DNA of 45,264 nucleotides, from the NCBI GenBank assembly GCA_023375785.1, contig SZWC01002411.1, forward strand, positions 1-45,264. The letters run 5' to 3'. The stretch's first letter is position 1. Each line of letters begins with the position of its first letter. This document shows, in pieces, positions 32,851 through 44,062 of the stretch. The position numbers and the translations under genes were made by a program. The stretch is from Penium margaritaceum (lineage: Eukaryota > Streptophyta > Zygnematophyceae > Desmidiales > Peniaceae). The notes below the pieces were generated by a model. That model was given only the letters and a program-made list of their open reading frames with translations, was not told the DNA's origin and did not search any database.

Positions 32851-33433
32851 TGTTGAACATGTTTGCCCCTTGTTTTGTGTTGCAGGACGGATCAGAAATG
32901 ATCTGCCCCCTGTAGAGGCATGACCCCTAGATCTGTAGTAAGGTGACTCAAGTATGCTCTGTTTGAGATAAGACCTGTGAGGAAACCATGTGGATAAATG
33001 GTTAACTTGGCCTTTCTGTTCATTTGGCCAAGTGAGAGGTCATGAGTTCAATCCTGTCCCCATACGCATCTTGGTTGTTGGAAGCTTCCAAGAAAGGAAG
33101 TCTGTAGCTTCTTGGAAGCTACATGGTTGTTCTGTCACCTTGACACGAGGATGATGATGTGTCAAGCCCACAGCATAAGTCTATTGTTGATGTGGTTGGG
33201 CCAGGCCACCTCTAAAGAATGTGATTTTTTATTCTAGGACTGGACAAACAGCTGTAAAAGGACATTTCTTGCATGCTGACCCATTAACCCTTGCTTGATA
33301 CTCTCGTGTGTATTGACAACTTGAGATCTTCTTGAGATGTAATGCTAAGACGTTAGTACTCTTAAAGGTGAAGTGTATGTCTGATTAAGTCTGGGATGCA
33401 TGACACATGCCTACACAGGAAGAAGGTGGAACA
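32851..33433 (+). repeat. 5' LTR of E5
   Basis: It starts TGTTGAACATGTTTGCCCC and aligns with the 3' LTR over about 580 bases. Differences are many, so insertion is old. It contains tRNA-like A/B boxes, GGAAGCTTCC palindromic words near 33080-33125 and a TATA-like CTGTAAAAGG at about 33251. The end is approximate; I see no good iMet primer site after it. Confidence 0.85.
32984..33064 (+). other. tRNA-like sequence in the E5 5' LTR
   Basis: An A-box-like TGGATAAATGG (32991-33001) and B-box GAGTTCAATCC (33044-33054) preceded by AGGTC mirror the E1 unit and lie at a similar distance from the LTR start (140 against 171 bases). The cloverleaf is poor. The 3' LTR has the same boxes at 37140-37150 and 37193-37203, followed by T4 and T5 runs. 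Confidence 0.45.
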
Positions 33434-33642
33434 ACCTTTTTGAGCTCTTTGGTTTTGTGGCTTCTCTACCAGAGGTGGTTAGCTCAGTAGCTAAAAAATG
33501 GTTATGGATCCACACATGTGGTTAGAGAATTTTCACGCACGTAACCGCTAATTCACAAGCAGTGAGAGCGCCTGCGCTCTCATCCAACTTCTTTGTTTGC
33601 AGGTCAACATCTGTCACATCAGCACCTTTCTGCCTGGGGAGA

Positions 33643-33702
33643 TGACATCAGCCTACATCAGCCTACATCAGTCTACATCAACCTATATCAGACTACATCT
33701 AC
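33643..33702 (+). repeat. (CTACATCAGC)-type short tandem repeat in the E5 leader
   Basis: Six units of about 12 bases (GCCTACATCA, GTCTACATCA, ACCTATATCA and variants) lie between the 5' LTR and gag, following GACATCAGC words like those in the E2 and E4b leaders. Confidence 0.75.
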
Positions 33703-33857
33703 TCGCAACAGCCAATGTGAATAAGGCAAGCATTTGCCTCTTCTCATCAACAGCCTACAACGGCCTCAAGCACAGGTGCATTGGCATGAACAACATGTGT
33801 ACTAGCTATAGATGTAGGGATGGCAGGGACATGAGAACCAGGGAACCATTCTCCCAT

Positions 33858-33990
33858 GTTTAAGTTTGATGGAGAGGAGTTTGCACTCTGGAAGTTGCAG
33901 TTTGAATTCATCACGCATGATCAAGACTTGTTAGGATTTCTTGACAGAACCATCCCAGCACCAAAGGAGGACGGTGCTAACCAAGGAGGA
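33858..33990 (+). pseudogene. E5 gag N-terminal fragment
   Basis: The frame reads FKFDGEEFALWKLQFEFITHDQ, LLGFLDRTIPAPKED, the N-terminal copia gag pattern (F-x-G-x-x-F-x-x-W). It then runs into an inverted duplicate of itself (33997-34021). The rest of gag and the protease are missing. Confidence 0.7.
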
Positions 33991-34021
33991 TGGTGCGGAT
34001 GGTTCTGTCAAGAAATCCTAA
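33931..34021. repeat. 25-bp perfect inverted repeat (hairpin) at the E5 gag break
   Basis: 33931-33955 (TTAGGATTTCTTGACAGAAC plus CATCC) is the exact reverse complement of 33997-34021. Five further pairs (GCACC/GGTGC) lie inside after a 2-base bulge. The centre holds a direct repeat (CCAAAGGAGGACGGTGC and CCAAGGAGGATGGTGC). Confidence 0.9.
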
Positions 34022-34094
34022 GGAGAGCGATGTAGATTCCAATGACAAAGGGCATGTTGGAGCAGCGCAAGCAGTGACAGTGGAAGATTTGACA

Positions 34095-36959
34095 ATGAAA
34101 CCGGAAGCAAAAATAGCCACCGGAGCTGTTCATTCTAGCCAGCACACATGCTCTGAGAACATGTGGCACAAGCGCTTCGGGCATGTGACACATCGCACAT
34201 TGGTGCTCATGGAAAAGTAGGAGCTAGTGTGTGGGATGGAACTAGGTGATGAGGCGGAGGGAGCGGAGACATTGTGTGCACCATGCCTTTAGGACAAGAC
34301 CAAGAAGAAACCCTACAAGCGCAATGGTACACATGCTCTCACACCCCTTGACCTCATCCACTCTGATGTGTGTGGTCCCTTTTGCAAACAATCCAATGGT
34401 GGCGGCAGATGTTTCCCCACATGCATTGATGACAACAGCCGCAAGGTCTAGGTATGCTTTCTCAAGAAAAAAAAAGGTGAAGGAAAATCTGTAAGCCCTT
34501 GGCACTATGGTTGGGCGTCAGAGTGAAAGAAGGTGAATGCATTCAGGACAGATAATGGGGGAGAGTATGAAGCCTACAGGGAGTGGCTCAAGACACAGAG
34601 CCCTGAACACCAGAAAACTACCCCCCTACTAATCTCAAAGCAACGGTGTAGCAGAGAGGATGAACCAGATCCTCCTAGGCATGACGAGGTGTATGCTATT
34701 TGACGCCAAGTTTCCTCCTTGGTTTTGGGTTGAAGCAGCACGTACGGCTACATGTCCTGTGAATCTTAAACCTACAGCAGCTCTGCAAAGGAGAGGCAAG
34801 AAGAAGCAGACACATTGGCTGAAGAAGCCTCAAGAAGAATGATTAGGCAGGAAGCCGGATGCCTCCCATCCCAAGGTGTGTGGTTGCACCGGCTTTGCCA
34901 AGGTCCAGGTCGGTGTGGGTCCTGGAAAACTTGATGCAAGAGCACAAAAGAGTTTTCTTATCAACTACGACACCCCCCACATAACTCATAAACGGTGGGA
35001 CTAAGGAGCCAAGAAGGTCAACCGCAGCAGAGACGTGGATTTTTACAAAAGGTATGTGAGTGAGGGAGAGCTTCTTGAACTGGAGAAGACTCCAAAACAG
35101 GGAGAGTGGCTCACTCTCCTTGAGTAGGGAGACAAAGGACCAGCAAAACGGCATGTGCTAGATACTGCAACATGGAGAGGAGCTGATGAAGATGAATTCA
35201 GGAATAACAAATTTATTCCTACGTATCTGATCATACAGACCATGAGGAGGATGCATATCCCATCATCAACAATGAAGCAAACTTCCAGCCTCCACATCAA
35301 CAACAACAGCCATCAAGTCCAAGGAGCAGTTCACATCTCAAAGTACCTTGGCAACATTACGACGCAGACAGGGGTTAATGGACAGGCTACAACTATTTGT
35401 TCCGGGTTCAAGAGGAGCCAATGTCTGTCGCAGAGGCACTCACTTGGCCTGACAAAGCTGAGTGGAATGGAGAAGTCTGCAGTGAACTCAGCTCCATCAA
35501 GGAGAATGGGACATGGATACTGGCAGAAAGACCTGCCGGATCTCATGTTGTGGAGTCCAAGTGAATGCTCAAAGAAAGAAAGGAAACAGGATGGAAAGAT
35601 ATGCAAGTACAAGGCTTGGGTTGTAGCAAAGGGGTTATCTCAACAACCTGATGTAGAGTACGAAGGGATCTTTTCTCCTGTTGTGACGTTTGCCTCCATG
35701 CGATCAATGATTGCCATTGCTACTGCCAATCAAATGGAAGTCCACTACATAGATTTCAAGACAACCTTTCTTTACGACAAACTTGACAAGGAGGTGCTGA
35801 TGGAGGTCCCAGAGGGGGTTGATGCTCCCAAGGGCAAGGTGTGCAGGTTGGTGAAGGTCCTCTATGGGCTAAAACAAGTACCAAGACTTTGGTACCAGGA
35901 GATGGATAAATTCATGGCTAAGAATTCCTTCATGCACTACGACAACGACTCTAACATGTACTTACATGAGAGCGACAAAGGAATTATATTGGTCGCCTTG
36001 TAGGTTGATGACCTGATTCTATGCTCTTCTTCAACGAGACTACTAGATGATCTCAAGGGGCAGCTGAGTAGCATGTTCGAGATAAAGGACATGGATCCTC
36101 TTCAATTTTATGTTGGAATTGCCATCAATTGTGACAGAGAAGCAGGTGCCATCAGCCCGAACTAGAAAAAATACATCGAATCAATCCTCAAACGTTATGA
36201 GATGGCAGATTGCAAGCTTGCCAGCACACCCATGATCTCAGAGTACAAGCTCTCCACCTACATGTCCCCATCCATCAAAGCAAAGAAAACTGACATGCTA
36301 GGCATCCCATATCAGTCTGCAGTGGGCAGTCAGATGTATGCCATGATCTCCATCCGACCAAATGTAGTCCATGTTGTTGGACAGGTGCATCGGTTTGTGG
36401 CCAATTCTGATCCACTGCACTTGCAGGCAGTGAAGTGCATCATGCGCTACTTTAAGGGGACACGGCATGTGGGGCTCCAGTTTGGAGGCCTCGCTGGATC
36501 TGCGTCACTCCGTCTCATGTGTTACACCGACACTGATTGGGGTGGCACTATAGATGAAAGAATGGAGGTGCTGTCAGTTGGGCGAGTCACAAGCAAGCAA
36601 GTGTCTCTCTGTCAATTGCTGAAGCTGAGTACATCACCTTGGTTGAGTTGTGTAAAAAGATGCAGTGGCTATGCAGCTTGCTATCTGAGATGAAGAAACC
36701 ACAGGAAACGACGGTCATCAAGATCAACAACATGAGCGCAATTGACATGTCCGAGAACCTAGTCCTGTCCAAGCGCTAAAAGCACATTGAAATCCGCTAC
36801 CACTATGCTCAGGAATCGGTCTACAAGCAGGAAGTGGAGCTCGATTACGTCGGTACAAAGTTCAACCAAACTGACATGCTTACAAAGCCATTGGACACGG
36901 ATCTCCACCAAAAGGACATGCAAGGTATTGGCATGGTCAATGCAGGTGATGAAGAATGA
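34095..36959 (+). pseudogene. E5 pol: integrase, RT, RNase H, broken
   Basis: GAG-pre-integrase WHKRFGHVTHRTL at ~34165. Integrase: LTPLDLIHSDVCGPF, CIDDNSRKV, FRTDNGGEYEAY, then MNQILLGMTRCMLFDAKF. RT: PDKAEWNGEVCSEL, WVVAKGLSQQPDVEYEGIF, DFKTTFLYDKL, VLYGLKQVPRLWYQ. The catalytic YVDD has lost its Tyr to TAG (36001-36003, stop-VDDLIL). RNase H: CYTDTDWGGTIDER, then a deletion of about 9 residues and a frame change near 36560, continuing AEAEYITL, INNMSAIDMS, KHIEIRYHY, DMLTKPL, ending GDEE and TGA near 36957. Other stops: TGA in place of Trp of SKW near 35561, TAG at 36163, TAA near 36778. Confidence 0.88.
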
Positions 36960-36985
36960 TGATGGCAACTGACGTAAGGTACCAT

Positions 36986-36994
36986 GGAGAGATT
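36986..36994 (+). other. Polypurine tract of E5
   Basis: GGAGAGATT immediately precedes the 3' LTR, matching E1. Confidence 0.7.
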
Positions 36995-37583
36995 TGTTGA
37001 ATATGTTTGCCCCTTATTTAGTGTTTTAGGACAGATCAGGAATGCTCTGCACCTTGTGGAGGTATGACCCATGGATCAGTTGTAGGGTGACACAAATATG
37101 CTCTGTCTCATGTGATACATGAACTGTGAAGACACTATGTGGATGATTGGCTAACTTTGCCATTTTGTTGATTTGGCCAAGTGAGGGTTCATTAATTCAA
37201 TCCTGGCTCCATGCACATTTTCATTTTTATGGAAGCTTCCATGAAAGAAAGTGCATAGCTTCATGGAAGCTACATGGTTGGTCTGTCAACTTAACACTAG
37301 GATACTTAGGTTTCAATCCCAAAGCACAAATTTGTTGGTGATGTGGCTGGGCTAAGCCACTTCTCAGGAATGTGATTTTAAGTTCTAGGACTGAACAGAT
37401 AGCTTTAAAAGGACTTTTCTAGCATGCTGATCAATCAACCCTTACTTAATTCTCTCTTGTGTATTGACGACTTGAGCTCTTGTTAAGATGAAATTCTAAG
37501 GCGTTAGTACTCTTGAAGGTGAAGTGTATGCCTGATTGAGTTTGGGGTGCATGAAGCATGCCTGCAAAGGAAGAAGGTGTAAA
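36995..37583 (+). repeat. 3' LTR of E5
   Basis: It starts TGTTGAATATGTTTGCCCC and pairs with 32851-33433, including tRNA-like boxes and the GGAAGCTTCC words. Similarity fades after AAGAAGGTGTAAAAACC. Confidence 0.85.
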
Positions 37584-37919
37584 AACCTTTGTGATTTTCT
37601 TGGGATGAATCCCTTCAAACTACTTGACAAGAGATGTAAACTCCTCCAGAATGGTTGTGAATTTTTAACTGTGTTGAAGCTTTCCTCACAAGATGGAGAC
37701 CTATATGAAGGATATCTTGCACTCCATAAGCAGCAGCATTTTCTCATGCGGTGGCTCACATCCACCTGATGTCTCACCTCCTCAATGAACTCTTTGTCAT
37801 GAAAGCTCTGTCCCTTAGACAATTTAGGATGAGAGGGCCACCTCCAAGTCTGTTGTCGTTGTGGAGAATTAGACTGTTGTGACAAGCTGGCTGCTGATCC
37901 TCAGGAGGCCACCTGACAA
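37584..37919 (-). other. Unrecognised stretch with one minus-strand frame
   Basis: A minus frame (37885 to 37496) stays open for 129 codons with no family I recognise. If E5 sits inside the hAT-like gene, this could include its upstream exon. ACCTC directly left of E5 (32846-32850) recurs at 37776-37780, and the minus-strand reading EEV is in phase on both sides. That is weak support. Confidence 0.25.
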
Positions 37920-38205
37920 GGCTAGCCCTGTGGCATGGTGAGTAGCAGTTCTCGGCTCTACTCCAAGAGGCCAGGCTTGACCCTCAGGTGGCGTTGTGGT
38001 GTTGATGTGCCCCTTGTACGGCTGGCACCACGCTCACTGGCTCTCACTCCTTAAATCCAGCCTCTTGATGTTTTTCTGTTAACTCTTGAGCAAGGAATTA
38101 TGATCTCTTCCACAACCATGACGGATCCCGTGTGGGGCTCCTTGCTTGACCTTGCATGTTTGGCATGTGACTCCCATGGTTTCAGCACCCTCCTTGATTA
38201 ACTAC
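37920..38205 (+). repeat. 5' LTR of E6 (left boundary not resolved)
   Basis: The right end is fixed by the PBS. There is no second copy in the window to define the left end. Confidence 0.5.
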
Positions 38206-38217
38206 TGGTATCAGAGC
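38206..38217 (+). other. Primer-binding site of E6
   Basis: TGGTATCAGAGC is the exact plant initiator tRNA-Met complement. Confidence 0.93.
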
Positions 38218-39783
38218 AGTTAGGAGGATCTCTTCTCCCCGCATCATTCTGAGATACGTGGATCTCCCACCACGGCAGTCTGCCACCTCTGCCAGCCACA
38301 ACCGCAGTCATTTACAAGCAGTCACCTCTGCCACACATACCAGCACTTCTCCTCACCTGACTGCTATCGTAGCAGCCATGTACAGTCTTGGCATCATGCA
38401 ATATTTCACTGAAATCGTGTGCCCGAGGTCGCAACAGCACCTCACAGCTGCTCTATTCTCAGTGCAATTCACCATCATCGGCTCCCAGATTGTGCCACTT
38501 TGTTGCCACACGTGTGCCTTGCATCGCGGGCCGTTTCAGCACTGCCTCACTCAAGGCATCAGTTGCATTGTCGAGTCCTTCACAACTAATCTCATCACCT
38601 GTCAACACGGTACCCACCATCCGCCTTCCATTTGGGTATTCCCCTGCACCGCAGCTTGCTGCTGACTCTCTTGTCAGACCACATCCTTCCGGGTACCTGC
38701 AGCATCACCCATGTGGTGTTCACATCCTTGTAGTTGGAATCACCACACAGGTGCCTCAACAGCCACAATCCTTCTGCTTCTTGCACCCCGTGCATCATTG
38801 TCCCTAGCCCAATTCAGAAATTTTGACCTAATGGTGGAGTCGAGAAATGTCGATCAACCTTCAGACCTCCATCTGGACCCCTAGAGAGCAGCTTCATAAG
38901 ATACTGTGCGCAGCCACACCGAGACACCTATATCCAACGACCAGTGGGTATGGCCAGACCAAGACAATGACAATTTACCCCTCTAGGTACACAGTATTTT
39001 GCCTTGTCACTAGAGTGAGGGTGTCCGTTGCATAGAGGAGGCATGAGTCCGTGAGGTCGACTCTCTGCTGCACACAGAGGTATCTCTTCCAGGATCTCCT
39101 CCAGGTATGCGTGCCTCTCACCTGCAACCAGAACCTGGTAGCAACTATAACCCTCCATCTAGTGCAGCTAGTGAGCCAGAGAAACTCGGCACATTCCACT
39201 TCTTCCAACATATGCTGACTCCTTGCCCTTGCGGTAGCAATCATTGACGCTGCAACAGGTGCTGCTGCTTCATTCTCTGCCACAGCCAGAGCCAGCCGGG
39301 CTCCCATTGGCAAAGCCGTGGGGAGGGCCTCCTCTGCCTACACAGAGGCAGCTACCTCTTACTCTCTATTGACAGCAATGGCTGCTAAAATTGCTGTGCA
39401 GGTTGCCGCAGCCTCCCGTGTTGTCGCCACAGTTGCTGCCATGACAGCAGATACTACCTCAGGTGTAGTCTGCTCCATCCGCACTTCCACAGCGGCTGTA
39501 CTTCTCATCCCCTTAGGAGAGCCTCGTACTCTTTCACACCAAGCCCAAACAGGCGTACTAACTGCATTTGTAGCTGAAGAAGTGACAGGTGCCATCGTGA
39601 CTAGACTGCTGTGCCTCACAGTGGCCATCCCAGCATGGGTGTCCGTCATCGCCTCTTTCATGGCTGCTGTAGTCCTACTACTCTTCTCCCTCTTGCTTTC
39701 AAGAGGGAGAAGAGTGGTAGGACTATAGCAGCCATGGAAGAGGCAGCCCTCATTTTCTTGTGTCCTACCACGGTACACATACC
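38218..39783 (+). other. E6 leader, 1.5 kb, no convincing gene
   Basis: Several overlapping frames on both strands have no recognised domain. Composition is GCT/CAG-leaning near 39240-39480 (A/V-rich frames), in line with leaders of the related elements. It holds a strong hairpin at 39651-39744. Confidence 0.55.
39651..39744 (+). repeat. 45-bp hairpin with a 4-base loop, 40 bases before E6 gag
   Basis: 39651-39695 is complementary to 39700-39744 at 42 of 45 positions, and the three exceptions become G-U pairs in plus-strand RNA. The loop is CTTT. The arms read GCCTCTTTCATGG to CCCTCTTG and back. Confidence 0.95.
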
Positions 39784-40608
39784 ATGCCAGAGAACAACGA
39801 GACTGTTGAGGCGTTGCAGGCAACACTCCATGAAACTCAGGCTGACAGGTGTTGGCTTCAGGAGGAAAGTTAGTCTGCGGCTGATGCTAAGGTAGAGATG
39901 GCCACAATGGTGGGAAATGTTGTCATGGAGAGTCTGCATTCCATCCTTGCATTTGCTGGAATTGTGGGTACAGCTGATGTCTGGCAAGCTTGGAACATTG
40001 CTGGCTATGAGACTGCTAGGGAACAAGGGAGGGCTGCATCAAACCCAGGATCCACTACCGCAAGTGGATCAGCTAGTGATCCTCCCAATGGCCACACTTT
40101 CAACCCCTCTCTCTTTCTTCAGTGGAGAAAAGATTTTGAGACACCTCCACCATTCTTCACACCCAAGTTGACCTTCTCTTTGTGGAAAACTCAGTTCAGC
40201 TCTTGGGCTCAAGGTGAGATCCTCTGGGATTACTACTCCCCTGTTGGCCGTACTGCATCCCCACCTTTTGTTCCATCACAGTACGAGGTGGCCCGTGCTG
40301 TACGCAACCTGATCAATGTGGGTCCCGATGATCTTCTTGGCGACATTGGGACCTGTATTGCTGAAATTTCATGGTGCAACCTCTCTGATCCCATTGCCGC
40401 ATACGCACTTATACACCACCAAAAAACCATCACTGATCATGCACCACAGAGTGCCCTTACTGCCCAGTTCAACTAGTTGTGCATGCAAATAGATGAGTCT
40501 GCCGATGCATACTGGGCCGGTAGCCTTTACCTTCTTCCTGAGCTTGACAAGGCTAAGCCTGGTACAACTCTATGCATGTCTCTCCATTGTGGCTGGTCTC
40601 ATCCTTGA
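39784..40608 (+). pseudogene. E6 gag, two in-frame TAGs
   Basis: The ATG at 39784 opens a frame MPENNETVEALQATLHE, a helical N-terminus, then WQAWNIAGYE, FLQWRKDFETPPPFF, FSLWKTQFSSWAQGEILWDYY, YEVARAVRNLI, SALTAQFN, LCMQIDESADAYW. It parallels E3 and E2 gag. TAG at 39871-39873 and 40474-40476 interrupt; the second follows AQFN, where Gln or Ser is usual. The frame ends at TGA at about 40606. A zinc knuckle is not clearly readable downstream. Confidence 0.75.
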
Positions 40609-42375
40609 GCTTTCTGACCTGTACTTACATTTCTCTCACACTGAGCTCAAGCGTCTTGCTGCTGAGCCAGTGCCACCGGGCTCGCCCCCTGGCATTGGCT
40701 CAATCTACGAGTTCACAACAGCCTATCTCACAGACTGGTGGAACAACCTCTAGAACAAGTATGTCTATCACACAGTAGTGACTGTTGTGGCCGTATCCTC
40801 TTCTTCTTCCTCATCCTCATCCTCTTCTGTTACAATATTTACCTCCTCGGCTGCCATAGCCCATCCCACTCACGGAACAGGCAGTGATCATGGAGGAACC
40901 AACCATAGTCAAGTTAGGGGTTGTGGTCAAGGCAGACGAGGTACCATCAGCTCACACACCCAACCGCCGATCATGTACTGGAAGTTTGAGGTTTTTGAGT
41001 AACCCGCTCCTAATTTCACAACTCCCTGTGATGATGTGCACCTTGCCTATGCAATGCGTGCTCATTGGGCTCGCGCGGGTGTCTCCTAATCTCTCTCCGG
41101 TGCCACCAAAACCACTGTTTGCCACACCTTCCACCTCCTCCACCTTGAAAGCTGCCTCACCTGATCATGTCTCTTCTATATCTACACCTAACCTAGTGCC
41201 TTGGAGGGGCTGGGTCCCACCTCCTATGGGACCATCCTATTATGGGCCACCCTCCTCTCAGTACACTCCTCCACTGTGGTCTCGGGTTTGGTGTCCTCAG
41301 TGATCTTCTCCACAATACTCACCGTGCCGAGAGCACGCCCTCAAGAAACTTCTCTCAAAACTGTTCCACCTTCGTGATCATGGAGGTTAGGGTTTGATAA
41401 TGTTGTCTCGTACTCTTGTCTGTGAGTCGGAGGGAGCACTTTGTGGTGCGGTATCTCAGGGAGTTCCAGGTTGTGTGCCTGATGCATGTTCGTGGACAGA
41501 GGACTAATATTCTCGTACATTCCCATGTCATCTTACAAACTCTGTCTCTCACACTGGAATAGTCATTGTCTGCCTTCAGTTTCCCTCTACTCGTACCTCT
41601 CATGGCTTCTAGATCATTAATTCATGAGCCTTCCATAACATCACATCTTGTCATTCCTCCTTTACGTCTCTCGATCCTTTGGGCTCCACCCGTTTTTCCA
41701 CATTGACTCCGACCAACTTCTCCTTGTCCAAGGTTTGGCATCGTTCATTTCACTGGACCAGGTAATCTTTTTTAGCTGGACGTCCTGTATATGCATGATT
41801 TGGAGTTCTAGTTGCTATCTGTCACCTGCCTTAATGACCAGGGTATGGACTTCTCATTAAGTTGTGGCTTTGGCATTGTTTCAGCTCGTTCCTCAGGCCA
41901 TTTGTGCTTCGTGGACATCACTGTGAATGCCTCTCTTGTGTCCCTACATCTCTCCTGTCACCTTCCGCTACCACCGCTCTTGTCCATGTCGCACCCTCCT
42001 TGTATCCCGAGCACACTCAGCTCTTGCATCATCATTTGTGTCACATCCATGCAGACGTCGTTTCACACAAGCTTCGTGCACCACCTGCTAATGGAATGGA
42101 GACTGCCAATTTTCCCCCACCTTGTTCCTCTGACTGCCTTGATTGAGCTCAAGGAAAAATGCATTGCTCTCCCTTCAGAACCTCTGACTCCCTGACTTCT
42201 CACCGTCTTGACCTTGTGCAAGCTAACCTCATGTGTCCTCCTCCGCATGAATTTCTTGGGGATCCAGTTCTGTACTTTCTCTGCCTTACAGATGACTTCT
42301 CTTGCTACCGTTGACTCGTTGCCCTCCACCACAAAATTGGATTCACTGAAATCCTTGAATCTTGGCATCCTCATG
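40609..42375 (+). pseudogene. E6 protease, pre-integrase and integrase start, heavily decayed
   Basis: After a P/S-rich region (41080-41300), traces match E3: VLYMHDLEF-stop-LLSVTCLNDQGMDF (~41785-41850, compare VLFVPDLELSLMSV), YPEHTQLLHHHLCHIHADVV (~42003-42060, compare PEHHHLLH) and LDLVQANLMCPPPHEF with LCLTDDFSCYR (~42200-42315, compare LELVHSDLMGPLPLEF). Frames shift several times. The element ends at about 42375. Confidence 0.6.
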
Positions 42376-43074
42376 CTAAATAAGCCTGTGTCTGTCAACT
42401 TGATACCTCATGCTAAACTCATGTAGTCTGCGATATGAGGCGGGCGCCGTTGAACTTGATGAGGTCCTGCCGGTCTCCTGCTGCTGTTCGGTGGCCTTTA
42501 GGTCACACCACCAACTTAGTGCCATGCCACGCAAAAGCGCCGTCGTGAGGTCAATCTTCTTTCGATTTTCATTGACCTCAGCAGCGGTGAAGTACACCTT
42601 CACACTCGTCAGCCACATCCGAAGCGTTGGTCCCTTGGAATTTGCAAGTCGAACGGTTTGGGAGGGGCCAGGCGAATCTTGGATTCGCTCGAGAGTTGGG
42701 TATTTCTCTCTACAAGCACCGCCTCTCATGCACTTGCGTTGCGAAGAACCTCCATCGTGGTGTTGAGTTGTTGACACAGATGGCTGTTGATCCCCTCGAG
42801 CACGGACAAACGGTTTGCCAGTTCCTTGTTGATCCGTGCCTGTCAACCGGTGCCACCTATCGTTCCTTCTATCGGCATCGAGGCTGTCGATAGTGACAGC
42901 TGATTTACCACCGTCGGATCCGCGACCGAGGTTGGTCGTCGGTGCTCTTGTGGTTGGTCCAGCTACCACATAGTCTCCCATGCCAGCCTTCGTTGCCGCT
43001 TCAGGGCTCGCTTGCATAGGCATGTTTTGCTCCTCCACCGCCAAAGTCATCGCCAAAGACCCGCTCCTGGTCAT
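42376..43074 (-). CDS. Ty3/gypsy gag (E8), C-terminal side cut
   Basis: A 232-codon open frame begins MTRSGSLAMTLAVEEQ and contains LRMWLTSVKVYFTAAEV, KIDLTTALLRGMALSWW, the retrotransposon gag core of gypsy elements. After this core the frame meets E6 DNA near 42420, so the C-terminal gag and all pol are gone. The start lies about 130 bases inside its PBS, as expected for a 5' gag. Confidence 0.75.
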   Translation of the reverse strand: MTRSGSLAMTLAVEEQNMPMQASPEAATKAGMGDYVVAGPTTRAPTTNLGRGSDGGKSAVTIDSLDADRRNDRWHRLTGTDQQGTGKPFVRARGDQQPSVSTTQHHDGGSSQRKCMRGGACREKYPTLERIQDSPGPSQTVRLANSKGPTLRMWLTSVKVYFTAAEVNENRKKIDLTTALLRGMALSWWCDLKATEQQQETGRTSSSSTAPASYRRLHEFSMRYQVDRHRLI

Positions 43075-43206
43075 CGGATGTGCTCACTCACTTCATGTCG
43101 TAGTCGATAAGTCTACAAAGTCTTGAGGTGCGAAATGCGCAGAAGGCTTGTGCGAGGTGGTCCTCCAAATGGGGAAAGTAGTCAGATGCCTCTCCAGCAC
43201 GGATGC

Positions 43207-43218
43207 GCTCTGATACTA
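43207..43218 (-). other. Primer-binding site of E8
   Basis: The minus strand reads TAGTATCAGAGC, one change from the iMet site. Confidence 0.75.
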
Positions 43219-43220
43219 AG

Positions 43221-43690
43221 TGTTATGCTAAACGGAGCATAGATAGTGAAGAGGTAGCGAGGCAAAACACGGTTAAGAATTTGGACACTTGAGTGATTCA
43301 TAATTAGCAATAAATGTACTTCTATGACAAGTATCGTAATGATTGAACAGATGCATACAACTGTCAAGTTACGAATGAGAGATTGTCGGGGTCGTTGGGT
43401 TGATCGTTGAGCGACGCATGTGGAGTCACATTGTGAGTGGTCGGATCGAGAATCTCCGACGAGGAATCAGGGGGCTTCAAAGATCGACGACGAAGATACG
43501 AGATGCATCTTTATACATCTTGATGTGTCTCGATGCGTCGCGAAGTCGACCGAAAGGTCGCGATACTTCTGTCGATGAGTCTTGAAATCGGCAGTTGTCC
43601 GAAAGGGCAAAAAGGTTCGCTGGAGGGCAAGGGCAGTTGACCGAATCGTATGATCACGAGTTTTGTGGAGAGGCTGATTAAAGGGAACAT
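43221..43690 (-). repeat. 5' LTR of E8 (outer end uncertain)
   Basis: On the plus strand it starts TGTTATGC next to the PBS. No second copy defines the outer end, which I place before the unrelated ORF at about 43691. Confidence 0.45.
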
Positions 43691-44062
43691 CATCTACTAG
43701 AAAAAGAAGCACAACTCAAGCACATTTTCCACGAGTACTACAACGCCAAAGAGTTCACCAAACTGGCCATCTCCAAATGTGGTACCACCATCAGCGAACA
43801 AAATGTCATCAAAAGGATTATTATGCAAATCCCTCCCACATGGTTGGACATCATTCTAAATAGAAAAGAAGACCTTTCGAAACAACATGAATTCTGGTGC
43901 ATAACATCCTACACTAACACACTACCAGAACTCATCCACAAACTTCAGCCACAGGATGACGGATACCTTGCAATTGCCTACACAGTCAACCCAAAGCTTG
44001 AGATTGGACCAACTTCTCTACCAGATACACCCTGTTGGCCTAAGGGTGAGTGTGCACCCTAA
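43691..44062 (+). CDS. Unrecognised ORF, weakly copia gag-like
   Basis: Open for about 120 codons including LKHIFHEYYNAKEFTKLAIS, SEQNVIKRIIMQIPPTWLDII and YLAIAYTVNPK. The spacing of the IPPTW segment recalls the UBN2-type gag region of copia elements, but I cannot confirm it. The left side abuts the E8 LTR. Downstream to 44303 there are only broken frames. Confidence 0.3.
   Translation, partial: HLLEKEAQLKHIFHEYYNAKEFTKLAISKCGTTISEQNVIKRIIMQIPPTWLDIILNRKEDLSKQHEFWCITSYTNTLPELIHKLQPQDDGYLAIAYTVNPKLEIGPTSLPDTPCWPKGECAP

Larger units (their letters stand above)
32851..37583 (+). mobile_element. Copia element E5 with two LTRs
   Basis: LTR pair 32851-33433 and 36995-37583, leader, gag N-terminus, deleted middle, integrase, RT, RNase H, polypurine tract. 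It lies inside the 5' part of the hAT-like gene. LTRs and RT/RNase H resemble E1. Numerous stops and frameshifts make it inactive. Confidence 0.88.
37920..42375 (+). mobile_element. Copia element E6, 5' two-thirds
   Basis: LTR end, PBS (38206), long leader, gag (39784), protease and pre-integrase traces and the integrase start, cut near 42375 by gypsy element E8 in opposite orientation. No 3' half is present. Confidence 0.75.

Noticed and set aside
42063..42398. Minus-strand coding frame next to the gypsy gag
   Set aside because: The plus strand here matches the copia integrase start (LDLVQANLM), so the minus frame is a shadow.
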